Position numbers and translations under genes: made by a program
Origin: Pseudomonadota bacterium
Lineage (GTDB): Bacteria > Pseudomonadota > Alphaproteobacteria > Rhizobiales > Rhizobiaceae
Reading direction: 5' to 3'
Assembly: GCA_023451735.1 (NCBI GenBank)
Contig: JAEXYH010000067.1
Span: 59,317 to 123,316 of the forward strand
Length of the DNA: 64,000 nucleotides
In this document: positions 27,144 to 36,679 of the stretch, one piece after another
Position numbering within the stretch: the stretch's first letter is position 1
How the letters are laid out: each line of letters begins with the position of its first letter
The notes under the pieces: model-generated
Databases searched by the model: none
What the model saw: the letters and a program-made list of their open reading frames with translations, nothing else
What the model was told of the DNA's origin: nothing

Positions 27144-27971
27144 ATGAAGACGGTGCTTATTACAGGTTGTTCGAGCGGGTTTGGCGAAGCGGCGGCTCAT
27201 CGATTTGCGAGAGCGGACTGGAACGTCGTCGCTACGATGCGAGACCTCAAGGGCGCGCCCCAGTTTCCGGCGAGCGTGCTGGCGACCAGATTGGATGTTC
27301 AGGACCGGGCCAGCATCCAAGCCGCCATCCGGGATGGCATCGAACGTTTTGGAGCAATCGACGCGGTCGTAAACAATGCTGGCTTCGGTCTCTTCGGACC
27401 CTTTGAAACCACACCGACCGCAAAGGTGCTCGAGCAATTCGATGTGAACGTTTTCGGACTCATGGACGTCGTGCGCGAGATTCTGCCGCACTTCCGGAGC
27501 CGTAAATCCGGGCACATCGTGAATGTGACCTCTGGCGCCGGTGTGTTCGGATTGCCTTTCATCTCCTTGTACTCGGCGTCGAAATTCGCGGTGGAGGGCT
27601 TTTCAGAAAGCCTTTCGCACGAACTTCTTCCATTCGGGATCCGGGTGAAGCTCGTCGAACCTGGCGGGGTGACGTCTACAAAGTTTGGCGTGCGCTCAGG
27701 CGTCGAAGGCGGGTCGGCTCCGACGATGCCGGATTACCAGCCCGTCTTCTCTTCGGCGAGCAAGGTGTTTGCCGCGATTTCCGCAAGCCGGAGCAGCGGC
27801 ACTTCCGAGGAGGTCGCGGACGTCATATTCGAGGCTGCCAATGACGGTAGCGATCGCCTCCGGTATGTCGCAACAGAAGGGATCAAGCCCTGGGTAAGAG
27901 CTCGACGGGAGACCTCGGAAGACGAATACATGTCGCTCATGAGGCGCGAAGTCGGTCTTGTTGATAGATGA
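27144..27971 (+). CDS. Short-chain dehydrogenase/reductase
   Basis: The 275-residue product starts MKTVLITGCSSGFGEAAAHRF, a classical TGxxxGxG cofactor motif, has VNNAGFGLFGPFE, and the catalytic Ser and YSASKFAVEGFSESL. The overall pattern is of the oxidoreductase branch often annotated as retinol- or ketoreductase-like. It is divergent from the FixJ-type regulator, and the shared promoter region suggests coupled control. The substrate is unknown. It is followed by an 11-bp hairpin. Confidence 0.87.
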   Translation: MKTVLITGCSSGFGEAAAHRFARADWNVVATMRDLKGAPQFPASVLATRLDVQDRASIQAAIRDGIERFGAIDAVVNNAGFGLFGPFETTPTAKVLEQFDVNVFGLMDVVREILPHFRSRKSGHIVNVTSGAGVFGLPFISLYSASKFAVEGFSESLSHELLPFGIRVKLVEPGGVTSTKFGVRSGVEGGSAPTMPDYQPVFSSASKVFAAISASRSSGTSEEVADVIFEAANDGSDRLRYVATEGIKPWVRARRETSEDEYMSLMRREVGLVDR

Positions 27972-27980
27972 GAAACCGCG

Positions 27981-28016
27981 AGCACCGCCGCAACGTGCGA
28001 ACGCAGCGGCGGTGCT
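27981..28016. terminator. GC-rich hairpin after the SDR gene
   Basis: AGCACCGCCGC pairs exactly with GCGGCGGTGCT across a 14-base loop. It starts ten bases after the SDR stop codon. There is no T run, so it would be a weak or factor-assisted terminator, or it could stabilise the 3' end. Confidence 0.55.
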
Positions 28017-28219
28017 CTAACCCAGACCGTTCTGCTAGATATTGTCGAATCATCCATAAAGAATTGGAAATCCATCCATCGCCAAGTTTTGTAGTCGATG
28101 ATCTGCCATAAAGCTTCTCAGATGCGACGCGATGACGTAGGCCTGATATCCTTGAAGAATGATACCGTTTTTCTGGGAAGCAGAAGATCGGCCGGAGCTA
28201 CGACGCTCCAGGGACTACG

Positions 28220-31051
28220 ATGGACACAGAACGCACATCGATCGCGTTGGGCTACAAGTTTGGCGACGTGACGGTTGACCCGGCCGCGAAGCGGCTGGCT
28301 AAAAACGGTAAACCTATTCCCATCGGAGGAAGAGCATTCGATCTGCTGCTCTGCTTGCTGGACGATCCGGGTGCGATCGTGAGCCGCGAGCAGATCGCTC
28401 AGAAGGTATGGCCGGGCTTGTTCGTCTCCGACGGAAATCTTCGAGTCCAGATTTCGCTTCTGAGAAAAATTCTTGACGAGGGTGCGATCGTAAATGCCGC
28501 CGGCCGCGGATACAGTTTGGCTGCGCAAGTTGAGTCAATCGACCTTTCGGCAGCAGGCGTACTCGACCATGTTGGTGGCGAGCATCATGTCGAGGCGACC
28601 ACGCTCGTCGGACGATCTGCCGAAATCGCCTCGGTCGGCGATCTGGTGGTTGCCAACCGGCTGGTCACGATCGTGGGACCAGGCGGGGTCGGGAAGTCAT
28701 CTCTCGCTGAGGCAGTCTCCCGAAATTTTAAAACACATGCAATAACGCGAGTGGATCTTTCTCCCGCGAGCGACGGGCATTCGATTGTCACCGCGTTGGT
28801 ACGGGCGCTTGGCCCTGGTCTGAAGTCGTCCGTGCTGATCACAGGCATGGAAGTGTCATATGACGACGAGACCGACCGGCTGCTGATTTTCGATAGTTGC
28901 GAACATCTACCCGATGTCACAGAGATCATATCGGAGCTGCTGCATCAAACCCAAAGGCTGCGGATCCTATGCACGAGCCGCGAACCGGTGCGATGTTCTG
29001 GAGAACAGCTCTTTCGGCTATCGGCCTTGCCGGTGCCCCCGAAGGACGTGGCATCGGTTGGCGAGGCACTCGCCTTCGCTGCGGTGGAGCTACTGGTCAG
29101 CCGAGGAAGAGCAGTCCTCCCGGAGTTCGAGATCACCGACGCAAATCTTCGGACTGTGGTTGATCTTTCGAGACGCCTTGACGGCATACCGCTGGCCGTC
29201 GAATTGGCGGTAGGACGCCTTAGCTCTTTGGGTCTGGAACTTCTTGCAGGACGCCTGAGCGGTTACCAAGGCCTCGTAGTAGGTCAAAACAGATCCGGTG
29301 CTCCGCGGCATCGGACACTCGCGGCAACACTGGAATGGAGCTACGGACTTCTCGATGACGAGGAGCAGCTTGCCCTTCGAGGGTTGTCCGCGTTTGCCGG
29401 TGAATTCGCTATGGATGCCGCCGAGTTTGTTCTTTCGGATCCGTCCAAGCCGGGCGGCGAGCCGGTCGATCTTATGATAAGCCTCATCGAGAAATCGCTT
29501 ATCGCGGTCGATCTTTCCGGAAAGCTTCCTCGCTATCGGTTGCTTGACACGACCCGCGCATTCGCGCGGGACCGTCTGATGAAAACGCCGGTAGAGGCTC
29601 GACGGGTCCTTGAGCGGCATGCGACCTACGTAGCCGATATGTTGAAGATGGCTCAAGACGACTGGCACTCGATGTCCGAGGACAGGTGGCTCGAAGAGTA
29701 CAGCGTGCATCTGGACGATGTCCGCGCGGCTCTCGACTGGTCGTTTTCGGCTCATGGAGATCCGTCCTTGGGGGTGTCGGTCACAGCCTCCGCACCCACG
29801 CTCTGGTTTCGAATGTCCTTGGTCAAGGAGGCCAAGCGCCGCTTCGAGCAGGCGTTGGATCGACTCGAAAAGCATCCTAGTGGCGATGCACCTCGAGATT
29901 TCGAAGTGTACGCCGCGATGGGGGCGACCCTGAACTACACTATAGGGCCGGGCGAAGAGGCCGCGAAGAGCTGGGAGAAGGCGCACGCCATCGCAGAAGA
30001 GCTGGACAGCGATGAGCTTCGCCTCAGAGCCCTTTGGGGGATCTGGCTCAACAAATTCAGCGGAATGCATCTTCGCGAAAGTCTTGATTGGTCCGGGCGT
30101 CTGACGCAACTGGCACTGCGGTCGGGCGGTCCTGCAGACCTAATTACCTCTCATCGGATCAATGCGATAACGCTCACGTTCATGGGATGCATGGACGAGG
30201 CGCACAGGCACCTTGAGGCAATCGCTGCCAAGGGAGATCCCGGCAAGTCGGCTTTAGTCCGCATACACCTCGACCACACGCTCACCACCGATTCCTACCG
30301 CTCAGCCGTCCTGTGGTTCAGGGGATACCAGGACCGGTCCGTCCAACTGAGCAGGGAGACCGTTGAACGAGCGAGCAAGTCCAAACATTCAATGTCGCTG
30401 GCGCTGACCTTGGTCGATGGAGGCTGCATTGTTGCGTATCTGGGAGGCGAACATGCTCTTCTCTCCGGCTACATCGACAGGCTGCAAAAGGTTTCGCGCC
30501 AGCAGGCCTTCGGCCCATGGGACGGGTGGTGTCGTTGCTACGAAGGGTGCCTCCTTCTCATGGAAGGGCGGCACCGCGAAGCGATCGACGCCCTTCAAGA
30601 CGGTCTGTGGCGGATAGCCAAGACCCGTTGGATGATACGGAAGTGCATGTTCGTGGCTGCCCTCGCAGAATGCTTCGTCGCCGTAGGCGAGCCAGGCATG
30701 GCTCTCCAAACGATCGAAGAAGGGTTGGAGAACGTCAATGCGACCGGCGAACTCTGGGCCTACCCCGAGATGCTGCGCGTCAAGGCGCTGGCGCTTAGCA
30801 TGCATGACGCTAGTTCGGGCGAAGCAGAGAGGCTGCTGCGGGAAGCGGTCGCGTTTTCGGTCAAGAACGGCCTTCTCTCGTGGGAATTCCGTTGCAGCAT
30901 TGATCTCGTCGAAATTCTGACCCGCGACGGCAATGGCGAACTCGGCTCGCGCATACTGACTAACGTGATGACACGTCTTCCTGAGGGGCATTCTCGGACT
31001 GATTGGCGCAGAGCCAACGCAATACTTGGGCAGGCTGATGCTGTTGCTTAA
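28220..31051 (+). CDS. Winged-helix STAND ATPase transcriptional regulator with TPR region (copy 2)
   Basis: The 943-residue product repeats the layout of the gene at 11518: winged helix (about 10-105, PIGGRAFDLLLCLLDDP and SDGNLRVQISLLRKIL), Walker A GPGGVGKSS at 153-161, Walker B-like LLIFDSCEHLPD and the sensor-like LCTSREPVRCSG. The C-terminal half is helical repeats. The two proteins are clearly paralogous, sharing runs such as IGGRAFD and WPG plus SDGNLR-like helices. It is convergent with a sensor kinase gene that ends one base after it. The ligand and targets are unknown. Confidence 0.85.
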   Translation: MDTERTSIALGYKFGDVTVDPAAKRLAKNGKPIPIGGRAFDLLLCLLDDPGAIVSREQIAQKVWPGLFVSDGNLRVQISLLRKILDEGAIVNAAGRGYSLAAQVESIDLSAAGVLDHVGGEHHVEATTLVGRSAEIASVGDLVVANRLVTIVGPGGVGKSSLAEAVSRNFKTHAITRVDLSPASDGHSIVTALVRALGPGLKSSVLITGMEVSYDDETDRLLIFDSCEHLPDVTEIISELLHQTQRLRILCTSREPVRCSGEQLFRLSALPVPPKDVASVGEALAFAAVELLVSRGRAVLPEFEITDANLRTVVDLSRRLDGIPLAVELAVGRLSSLGLELLAGRLSGYQGLVVGQNRSGAPRHRTLAATLEWSYGLLDDEEQLALRGLSAFAGEFAMDAAEFVLSDPSKPGGEPVDLMISLIEKSLIAVDLSGKLPRYRLLDTTRAFARDRLMKTPVEARRVLERHATYVADMLKMAQDDWHSMSEDRWLEEYSVHLDDVRAALDWSFSAHGDPSLGVSVTASAPTLWFRMSLVKEAKRRFEQALDRLEKHPSGDAPRDFEVYAAMGATLNYTIGPGEEAAKSWEKAHAIAEELDSDELRLRALWGIWLNKFSGMHLRESLDWSGRLTQLALRSGGPADLITSHRINAITLTFMGCMDEAHRHLEAIAAKGDPGKSALVRIHLDHTLTTDSYRSAVLWFRGYQDRSVQLSRETVERASKSKHSMSLALTLVDGGCIVAYLGGEHALLSGYIDRLQKVSRQQAFGPWDGWCRCYEGCLLLMEGRHREAIDALQDGLWRIAKTRWMIRKCMFVAALAECFVAVGEPGMALQTIEEGLENVNATGELWAYPEMLRVKALALSMHDASSGEAERLLREAVAFSVKNGLLSWEFRCSIDLVEILTRDGNGELGSRILTNVMTRLPEGHSRTDWRRANAILGQADAVA

Positions 31052-31052
31052 T

Positions 31053-31823
31053 CTATTCGGAGGGGCGCCCCTTGAGGTGGGGGAGACGGATCTGTACGGA
31101 GGTGCCCGAACCCTCAACGCTGTGGATCACAAGCTCCCCGCACAACCGTTCGGTAAAATCCTTCACGGACCAGAGACCGAGGCCGGAACCGTTTTGAGGA
31201 CTTTTGGTCGTGTAGAAAGCGTTGCAGGCATTTTCCATGCATGTGGGAGACATGCCGGCTCCGTTGTCCGCGACCTGCAGGCCAATTTCGTCCGAGCCGA
31301 GCTTGACCGTCTCGACCAGAATGAAGCCACCGTCGGGCATTGCATGCTTCGAGTTCACGACAAGGTTTAGAACGGCACTCTGCAGTTCGTCCGGATCGCA
31401 GTAGATCGCGAGCTTTTCGGGAGCCAGTCGCAACTCGAAGTCGATGTCGTCTCCCACCAAACTTTGAAAGATGGGCTTGTTGGCACTAAGCAGTTCGTTC
31501 ACATCCACCACCTCGAGCAAGGCGCGGGAGGACCGCAGATAAGTCGTCAGGCGCCGTGCATTCGCACTGGCGCGATCGGCAGAAGACAGGGCCGCGCTCA
31601 TCAGACGGTCGATCTCGTCTGTCCTGCCGCTCCCAAGCCGGTTCTGAAGCACCATAAGAGCGCTTGCGATCGCTTGAAGCGAGTTATTGAAATCGTGCAC
31701 GACGGCACCGACTCGCTGCTCCATGTAGTTGGCCGCGTGCGACATGGTCTGCGAACTGTGTCCGTCGGGGATCGGCGACCATGGTTTCGCGACCATCAGC
31801 GAGATAGAACCGTGCTGCGACAT
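31053..31823 (-). CDS. Small soluble sensor histidine kinase (no N-terminal sensor domain)
   Basis: Started at ATG 31823, which has GGAGAAGG just upstream, this is 256 residues; the open frame reaches 31874. The phospho-acceptor helix is VGAVVHDFNNSLQAIASAL (H-box HDFNN), and the ATP-binding part shows LNLVVNSKHAMPDGG (N box), VADNGAGMSP (G1) and GSGLGLWSVKDF (G2). There is no transmembrane or PAS-like segment, so it is a cytosolic, core-only kinase, related to those that pair with FixJ-like regulators. No response regulator is adjacent; the 26162 regulator lacks its Asp. Confidence 0.83.
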   Translation of the reverse strand: MSQHGSISLMVAKPWSPIPDGHSSQTMSHAANYMEQRVGAVVHDFNNSLQAIASALMVLQNRLGSGRTDEIDRLMSAALSSADRASANARRLTTYLRSSRALLEVVDVNELLSANKPIFQSLVGDDIDFELRLAPEKLAIYCDPDELQSAVLNLVVNSKHAMPDGGFILVETVKLGSDEIGLQVADNGAGMSPTCMENACNAFYTTKSPQNGSGLGLWSVKDFTERLCGELVIHSVEGSGTSVQIRLPHLKGRPSE

Positions 31824-32029
31824 CCGCCTTCTCCAGATCCAAATGAGTTCGGTCGATATTTCACTCCCGAACATCCGACCGAATCGCGAGAATTGCGAGT
31901 TAAGCGATGTTAATCCCAGATTACTTCTAGAGTTTTATCTAGACGGCGGCTGGATTGATTACATCGGTTGCGCGGAACTTCTAGACCATTGGATAGGTCG
32001 CAGACCTAAGCTCGCGCGGGATTAGACGC

Positions 32030-32266
32030 CTAGTCGCGCCCTGATAGTTTCGTAGATGCAAGAATTTTTTGCACATGCGCGCTTGCGCGTTCACGGCGAC
32101 CAAGTTCACGATCCACCGCGTCGCGGACGAAATCCGTCCGGTCTTCATTATCGCTTAGAACAGCCTCGATGCGATCGAAAGTCCCGGTCGGGAATCTCGC
32201 TTGCATGTCTTCGGCCCATCGCTTCTTTCTGCCCACAACAGGCGAGTATAGACGAACAATTCCCAT
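32030..32266 (-). CDS. Ribbon-helix-helix small protein, probable autoregulator
   Basis: This 78-residue product (ATG 32266) contains MQARFPTGTFDRIEAVLSDNEDRTDFVRDAVDRELGRRE, a short beta strand and two helices typical of MetJ/Arc-like ribbon-helix-helix DNA-binding proteins (antitoxin-type). An internal ATG at 32203 (58 residues) is the alternative start. A perfect 20-base palindrome begins five bases upstream of the first ATG, and a related site lies 43 bases further, so autoregulation is likely. No toxin partner is seen next to it. Confidence 0.6.
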   Translation of the reverse strand: MGIVRLYSPVVGRKKRWAEDMQARFPTGTFDRIEAVLSDNEDRTDFVRDAVDRELGRRERASAHVQKILASTKLSGRD

Positions 32267-32270
32267 TACG

Positions 32271-32290
32271 AATATCTCATATGAGATATT
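32271..32290. promoter_or_regulatory. Perfect 20-bp palindromic operator
   Basis: AATATCTCATATGAGATATT is exactly palindromic. It sits immediately upstream of the ribbon-helix-helix gene start. The core CTCATATGAG recurs with one change in the site centred at 32323/32324. Confidence 0.65.
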
Positions 32291-32311
32291 GATCGTGACT
32301 TATAAACCTGA

Positions 32312-32335
32312 ATAATAACTCATATCAGTTATTAT
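32312..32335. promoter_or_regulatory. Second, related palindromic operator
   Basis: ATAATAACT-CATATC-AGTTATTAT has 9-bp exact arms and a six-base centre. The core CTCATATCAG differs from the first site in one base. The centres are 43 bp apart, about four helical turns, so two RHH dimers could bind the same face. Confidence 0.6.
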
Positions 32336-32510
32336 GCCTTAATCCGTTCGGAAGTTTGGTTGATGCATTAGCAAGACGTCGTGTCCGCTGACGGACGCAA
32401 CCGATACTTCCCCACTTATCGCGCTGGAAATTGTTGCGAACCTGTCGCAATAGTTCGTCCTGACTCGTAAGTCGTCTAGCGACGACACGGAGATTTGTTG
32501 GAGTTATTTG

Positions 32511-34097
32511 GTGCACTTCGTTTTCGCCGATTATACGCTGGATCCAGACCGCCGCGAGTTGAAGGCGGGCTCGAGCCTCGTGCAAACCGCACCGATTGTT
32601 TTCGATCTTCTGCTCCATCTTATTCGAAACCGGGACAAGGTCGTCACCAAGGAGGACATGGTTTCCGAGGTCTGGAAAGGCCGTACGGTTTCGTCCTCGA
32701 CCATCGCGAGTACGGTCAACTCGGTTCGTAAAGCGCTGGGCGACACCGGCGAGGAGCAAAAGCTGCTCAGGACGGTATGGAGAAAGGGAATTCGTTTCGT
32801 CGGCGACGTCATTGAGGTCGGTGTAAACTCGACGGCAGACGAGGCGATCCATAACTCGTCGAAAGCTGGCGGCCTCATCGGCCACTTTGAACTCTCGCTT
32901 CCCGACAAGCCTTCGATCGCCGTCTTGCCGTATCTCAATCTCAGCGACGATCACGGTCAGGACTATTTTGCAGACGGCATGGTGGAGGACATCATTCTCG
33001 CCCTGTCTAGAGTTCCATGGCTGTTCGTGATCGCCCGCAACTCCAGCTTCACATACAAGGGGCGGGCAGTTGACGTTCGACAGGTCGGGCGGGATTTGGG
33101 AGTCCGATACGTTCTCGAAGGCAGCATCAAGAAGGCTGACAACCGCATTCGCATCACTGGTCGCCTCGCCGATACGCGAACCGGGGGGCAACTCTGGGCC
33201 GAACGCTTCGAAGGTACCCTCGACGACATCTTTGCTTTGCAGGACGAAGTTGCCGGGAGCGTGGTCGGTGCGATTGTGCATCAGTTGGAGCATGCCGAAG
33301 GGGAGCGCGCCAGGCGCAAGCCAACCGAAAACCTCGACGCCTACGATTACTATCTTAGAGGTATGACCAAATTCCACCTGGCATCGCGGGTCGGTCTGGA
33401 CGAGGCATTGCCGCTGTTTTACCAGGCTATAGACTTGGACCCGGACTTCGCTGCTGCTTACGGCATGGCCGCGTGGTGTTTTTATTGGCGCAAAATGAAC
33501 CGCTGGCTCGACGATCGCGTGCGTGACGGAGAGGAGGCCGCGCGTCTGGCAAGCCGAGCGGTCGCGTTGGGACGCAACGATGCCGTTGCACTTATGCGGG
33601 GGGGGCACGCGTGGCCTCATTTCGGTGGCGATCTTGTCACCTGTGCCGCATACGTCGATCGCGCGCTGCACCTAAGCCCCAACATGTCCACCGGATGGTA
33701 TCTCGCTGGCTATCAACGCGTTTCCCTCGGCAAACACGACGAGGCGATCGAATTTTTCTCCAAAGCCATGCGCCTCAGCCCCTTGGATCCGGAACTGTTT
33801 CAAATGCAGACCGGGATCGCCATGGCGCACATCTATTCTCACCGCTTCGACGAGGCGATTTCCTGTCTCCGGGCGGCTTCTCAGGAGCTTCCGAACGTCC
33901 TTCGAGTCGCCGTCTTCATGGCTGGCGCATGCAGCTTGGCCGGTCGAATGCAGGAGGCGCGCAACGCCATGGAGTACGTGCGCAAGATCGATCCCACTCT
34001 GACCGTGAAGCGGCTCGAAGACTGGATATTTGTCCAGCCGGACGACTTCTCTCTCATCCGCGAAGGGATACGGAGCGCCGGCTTACCGGAGGGATAA
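32511..34097 (+). CDS. Winged-helix regulator with adenylate-cyclase-associated N-domain and TPRs (CadC-like, cytosolic)
   Basis: GTG 32511 gives a product of 528 residues beginning MHFVFADYTLDPDRREL, the usual opening of this family; a TTG three bases earlier is the only nearby alternative. The N-terminal winged helix (about 1-100, PIVFDLLLHLIRNRDKVVTKEDMVSEVW) is followed by a TolB-like N-terminal domain (SIAVLPYLNLSDDHGQDYFADGMVEDI) and TPRs in the C-terminal half. No membrane helix is present, unlike CadC. It is unrelated in domain order to the two STAND regulators but has the same winged-helix class. Targets are unknown. Confidence 0.85.
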   Translation: MHFVFADYTLDPDRRELKAGSSLVQTAPIVFDLLLHLIRNRDKVVTKEDMVSEVWKGRTVSSSTIASTVNSVRKALGDTGEEQKLLRTVWRKGIRFVGDVIEVGVNSTADEAIHNSSKAGGLIGHFELSLPDKPSIAVLPYLNLSDDHGQDYFADGMVEDIILALSRVPWLFVIARNSSFTYKGRAVDVRQVGRDLGVRYVLEGSIKKADNRIRITGRLADTRTGGQLWAERFEGTLDDIFALQDEVAGSVVGAIVHQLEHAEGERARRKPTENLDAYDYYLRGMTKFHLASRVGLDEALPLFYQAIDLDPDFAAAYGMAAWCFYWRKMNRWLDDRVRDGEEAARLASRAVALGRNDAVALMRGGHAWPHFGGDLVTCAAYVDRALHLSPNMSTGWYLAGYQRVSLGKHDEAIEFFSKAMRLSPLDPELFQMQTGIAMAHIYSHRFDEAISCLRAASQELPNVLRVAVFMAGACSLAGRMQEARNAMEYVRKIDPTLTVKRLEDWIFVQPDDFSLIREGIRSAGLPEG

Positions 34098-34630
34098 ACG
34101 GCGCGGCGAATGCATCAGGCGATGCTGCCCCCGTTGGCATCGAGTTGATGACGAAGTGGGTCGGAATGCCGTCTCACGTAATGACCTATTCATCGGGATA
34201 GGTTCGCTCCACCGTGTCCTGGCGTACACTGGGCCAATAACGATAAGAAATCTTTGCAGCGGATTGGTGTGATGCCGAGCCTGAGCCGTCTACGCGCCAT
34301 TATGGCGCAGATTATCGACTTCGGCAGACCAGGGCGTCCTCTTCGTGAGATTTCGCAGGAGGTCGGGAGGGCCATCGAAAACGATGGCGCGGGAGATGGT
34401 GACATCTGCTCGCCGCGAGTGGACCCGCCTACGGACGACGACATGCCCCTAACGTGAATGCAGACGGATATAAAACTCGCGGGCCGCGCTGAGTTGCGGG
34501 ATCGCCGGCTGCAATGCCCGCGATCCCGCGCGCGCCAAGGCCGCAGTGGGGAAACGGCCAAGTCAGCGATGCATGCGTATGGCGCTTAAGACGTGCAATG
34601 CCTATCTTGCAGATTGCCGCATCCCGAATG
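34098..34630. other. Gene-poor region with one hairpin
   Basis: This 533-base stretch has no gene I can support firmly. A plus-strand frame at 34272-34457 (MPSLSRLRAIMAQIIDF) and its minus-strand overlap are weak candidates. A perfect 10-bp hairpin, GCGGGATCGC with GCGATCCCGC, lies at 34496-34529, about 100 bases past the permease stop, and may end the ABC-transporter transcript. Confidence 0.5.
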
Positions 34631-35482
34631 TTATCGATCGAGGCCGGGAGCAGCCGCGCGATACAGAGAACGGGCGCCGAGATCGAGCAGATATCCTAAC
34701 GTGCCGATCACGACCACCATTGCTGCAAGCTCCGAGTATGCCAGCCGATCGCGTGTATCCAGAATGAAATAGCCCACACCAGCCGAGACACCGAGCATCT
34801 CGCATGGAACGAGCACGATCCAAACGACGCCAATCGCCAGCCGCAGTCCTGCGAGAGCATGTCCGAGGACGCCGGGAATGATCACGTGACGGAGGGTTTC
34901 CCATTTCGTCGCGGCCAAGCTGTCGGTTAAGCGGAGCCAGCTTGGCTCCAGTCGTCGGACTCCCTCAGCGGTGTTCAGAAGGATTGGCCACAATGCCGCG
35001 AATGTAAGCAGGAAGTAGATCGGTCGATCTCCAATCCCGAGGACCATCACTGCGATCGGCATCCACGATAGGGGAGAGATCATTCGTAGGAACTGAAACG
35101 CGGGAGATGTCGCCGCGTTGAGGCGGCGATAGGTGCCGACCGCCAATCCAACGGGAACGCCGATCAACAGCGCCAAGGTGAGGCCAACGACAACCCGTCG
35201 AAGGCTGACCCAAACATGGGTCCAGAGATCGGATCCGGTAAGCAAATCCGTCAGGCTTGTGAAGGCCCGGTCAGGTGCGAAGTTCGCGAGGAACGGGCTG
35301 CTTGAAACAAGCGGACTCGTTGCGATCCACCATAACATAACGAGCACGATGAGCCCGCCTACCCCGAGGGAAGCATTCCCAAGAGAGGTCGGCTTTCCGG
35401 TGGGCGTCCGCCTGTTGAGGGGGAGGCCCTCCTCCGGAGGCGCTTCATGTCGCGCGGAGATTGGGAGCCAGCTCGTGCTCAC
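34631..35482 (-). CDS. ABC transporter permease (SsuC/TauC type)
   Basis: The 283-residue protein has about six membrane helices, with the first at residues 38-55 (VGGLIVLVMLWWIATS). The EAA-like loop is visible in DSLAATKWETLRHVIIPGVLGHALAGLRLAIG, typical of sulfonate/nitrate/taurine permeases. It is the last gene of a tightly packed minus-strand operon, and its start overlaps the substrate-binding protein stop by 4 bases. The substrate is likely an organosulfur or related anion, inferred from the family. Confidence 0.88.
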   Translation of the reverse strand: MSTSWLPISARHEAPPEEGLPLNRRTPTGKPTSLGNASLGVGGLIVLVMLWWIATSPLVSSSPFLANFAPDRAFTSLTDLLTGSDLWTHVWVSLRRVVVGLTLALLIGVPVGLAVGTYRRLNAATSPAFQFLRMISPLSWMPIAVMVLGIGDRPIYFLLTFAALWPILLNTAEGVRRLEPSWLRLTDSLAATKWETLRHVIIPGVLGHALAGLRLAIGVVWIVLVPCEMLGVSAGVGYFILDTRDRLAYSELAAMVVVIGTLGYLLDLGARSLYRAAAPGLDR

Positions 35483-36666
35483 GCCGAGATGGTCTCAGTG
35501 CGGGTGAAGGATTCGGGCAGGCCGAAGGCGGCCATGCCGCCGGATGCTTTGATTGCTGCCTTCACGAAGCTGTCGTCGACGAGTTCGTGGGCTGCTGCGC
35601 TCGGATCGAGATCTTCGAGGAAGCTGCGGTTGCCCTCGATGAGCGTTGTCTTCAACCGACGTACGAGCTCTTCAGTATAGCTCGGATACGGATACGGTTG
35701 GAAGTCGATACGACGCTCTCGCCAATCAGCGTTCCGGATCGCCCCAGACTTAAGGTAAGCGGCATTGTCGCTTTCGGGGGGCGCGAGAACCTTTTCAAGC
35801 ACGGCGGCGGTATGGGGCGTGTACTTGTTGGTGCCGTCTTTTGACAGCAAGGCCGCGGTTTCAGCGCGATTATCACGGGTCCAAAGTTGCGCTTTGACCA
35901 TGGCGTTCACGACCTTCTGCGACCAAGCAGCCCGGTCCTTGAGATCGCGCTCGTGCATGAAAACAACGCAACACGCGTGGTCTTTCCAGACGTCTCCGGT
36001 GAAGCGAAGGATCTTGCCGACGCCGAGCGTTTCAGCGGTCGCGTTGAACGGCTCGGCAACAATGAAGCCTGCGATCTGGTTGGAGGCAAGGGCTGGAACC
36101 ATGTCTGCCGGTGCCATGACGACAAGATTGACCTCGTTTGCGTCCGGCACCCCGTTCTTTTTGGCGACCGGCGTCAATCCGTTCTCACGCAGCAATGTCT
36201 GGAGGACGACGTTATGGATTGAGTACCAGAACGGGATAGCGACGGTCTTGCCACCGAGATCCTTCACACTGTTGATCTGCGGCCCGACGCTGATACCGGA
36301 TCCGCCGGTGTGATTCCATGCCACGACCTTCGCCGGTGCGCGGCTGCCGAATCTTGCCCAGACGGTCATGGGGGACAACAGGTGCACGACGTTCACCTGA
36401 CCCGAGATGAACGCCTCCAGGACCTGCGCCCAGCTTCGTAGCATAATTGGCTTCTCGGCCTTAATGCCCTCGGCGTCAAAGAAGCCCTTACCGTGCGCGA
36501 CGAGAAGCGGTGTGGCGTCCGTGATCGGTAGATAGCCGATGCGTACGGGAGCGTCCGGCTCCTGCGCCCTAGCCTCGTAGGCCTTCAAGAGCGGAACGGC
36601 TCCCGCGGCGGTGAATAGCGCAGACAGTTTGATCAGATCACGTCGTGAGAAATCGTCGGAAGCCAT
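35479..36666 (-). CDS. ABC transporter substrate-binding protein (SsuA/NrtA-like), Tat-exported
   Basis: The 395-residue protein has a twin-arginine leader (FSRRDLIKLSALFTAAGAVPLLKAYEARAQ) and then VRIGYLPITDATPLLVAHGKGFFDAEGIKAE, the opening of the nitrate/sulfonate/bicarbonate-binding family. Further family marks include VARHNTG-like AWNHTGGSGISV and IAGFIVAEPFNATAETLG. It would bind the ligand in the periplasm and hand it to the permease. The exact ligand is not readable. Confidence 0.87.
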   Translation of the reverse strand: MASDDFSRRDLIKLSALFTAAGAVPLLKAYEARAQEPDAPVRIGYLPITDATPLLVAHGKGFFDAEGIKAEKPIMLRSWAQVLEAFISGQVNVVHLLSPMTVWARFGSRAPAKVVAWNHTGGSGISVGPQINSVKDLGGKTVAIPFWYSIHNVVLQTLLRENGLTPVAKKNGVPDANEVNLVVMAPADMVPALASNQIAGFIVAEPFNATAETLGVGKILRFTGDVWKDHACCVVFMHERDLKDRAAWSQKVVNAMVKAQLWTRDNRAETAALLSKDGTNKYTPHTAAVLEKVLAPPESDNAAYLKSGAIRNADWRERRIDFQPYPYPSYTEELVRRLKTTLIEGNRSFLEDLDPSAAAHELVDDSFVKAAIKASGGMAAFGLPESFTRTETISA

Positions 36667-36679
36667 GAATGTCCCCTTT

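Noticed and set aside
29090..30109. 339-residue minus-strand frame
   Set aside because: It lies wholly antisense to the second STAND regulator and shows no family motif.
32325..33671. 448-residue minus-strand frame
   Set aside because: It is the antisense shadow of the winged-helix/TPR regulator and has unnatural composition.
34272..34457. Small plus-strand gene
   Set aside because: Composition is not convincing, no clear ribosome-binding site, and an overlapping minus-strand frame is equally long.
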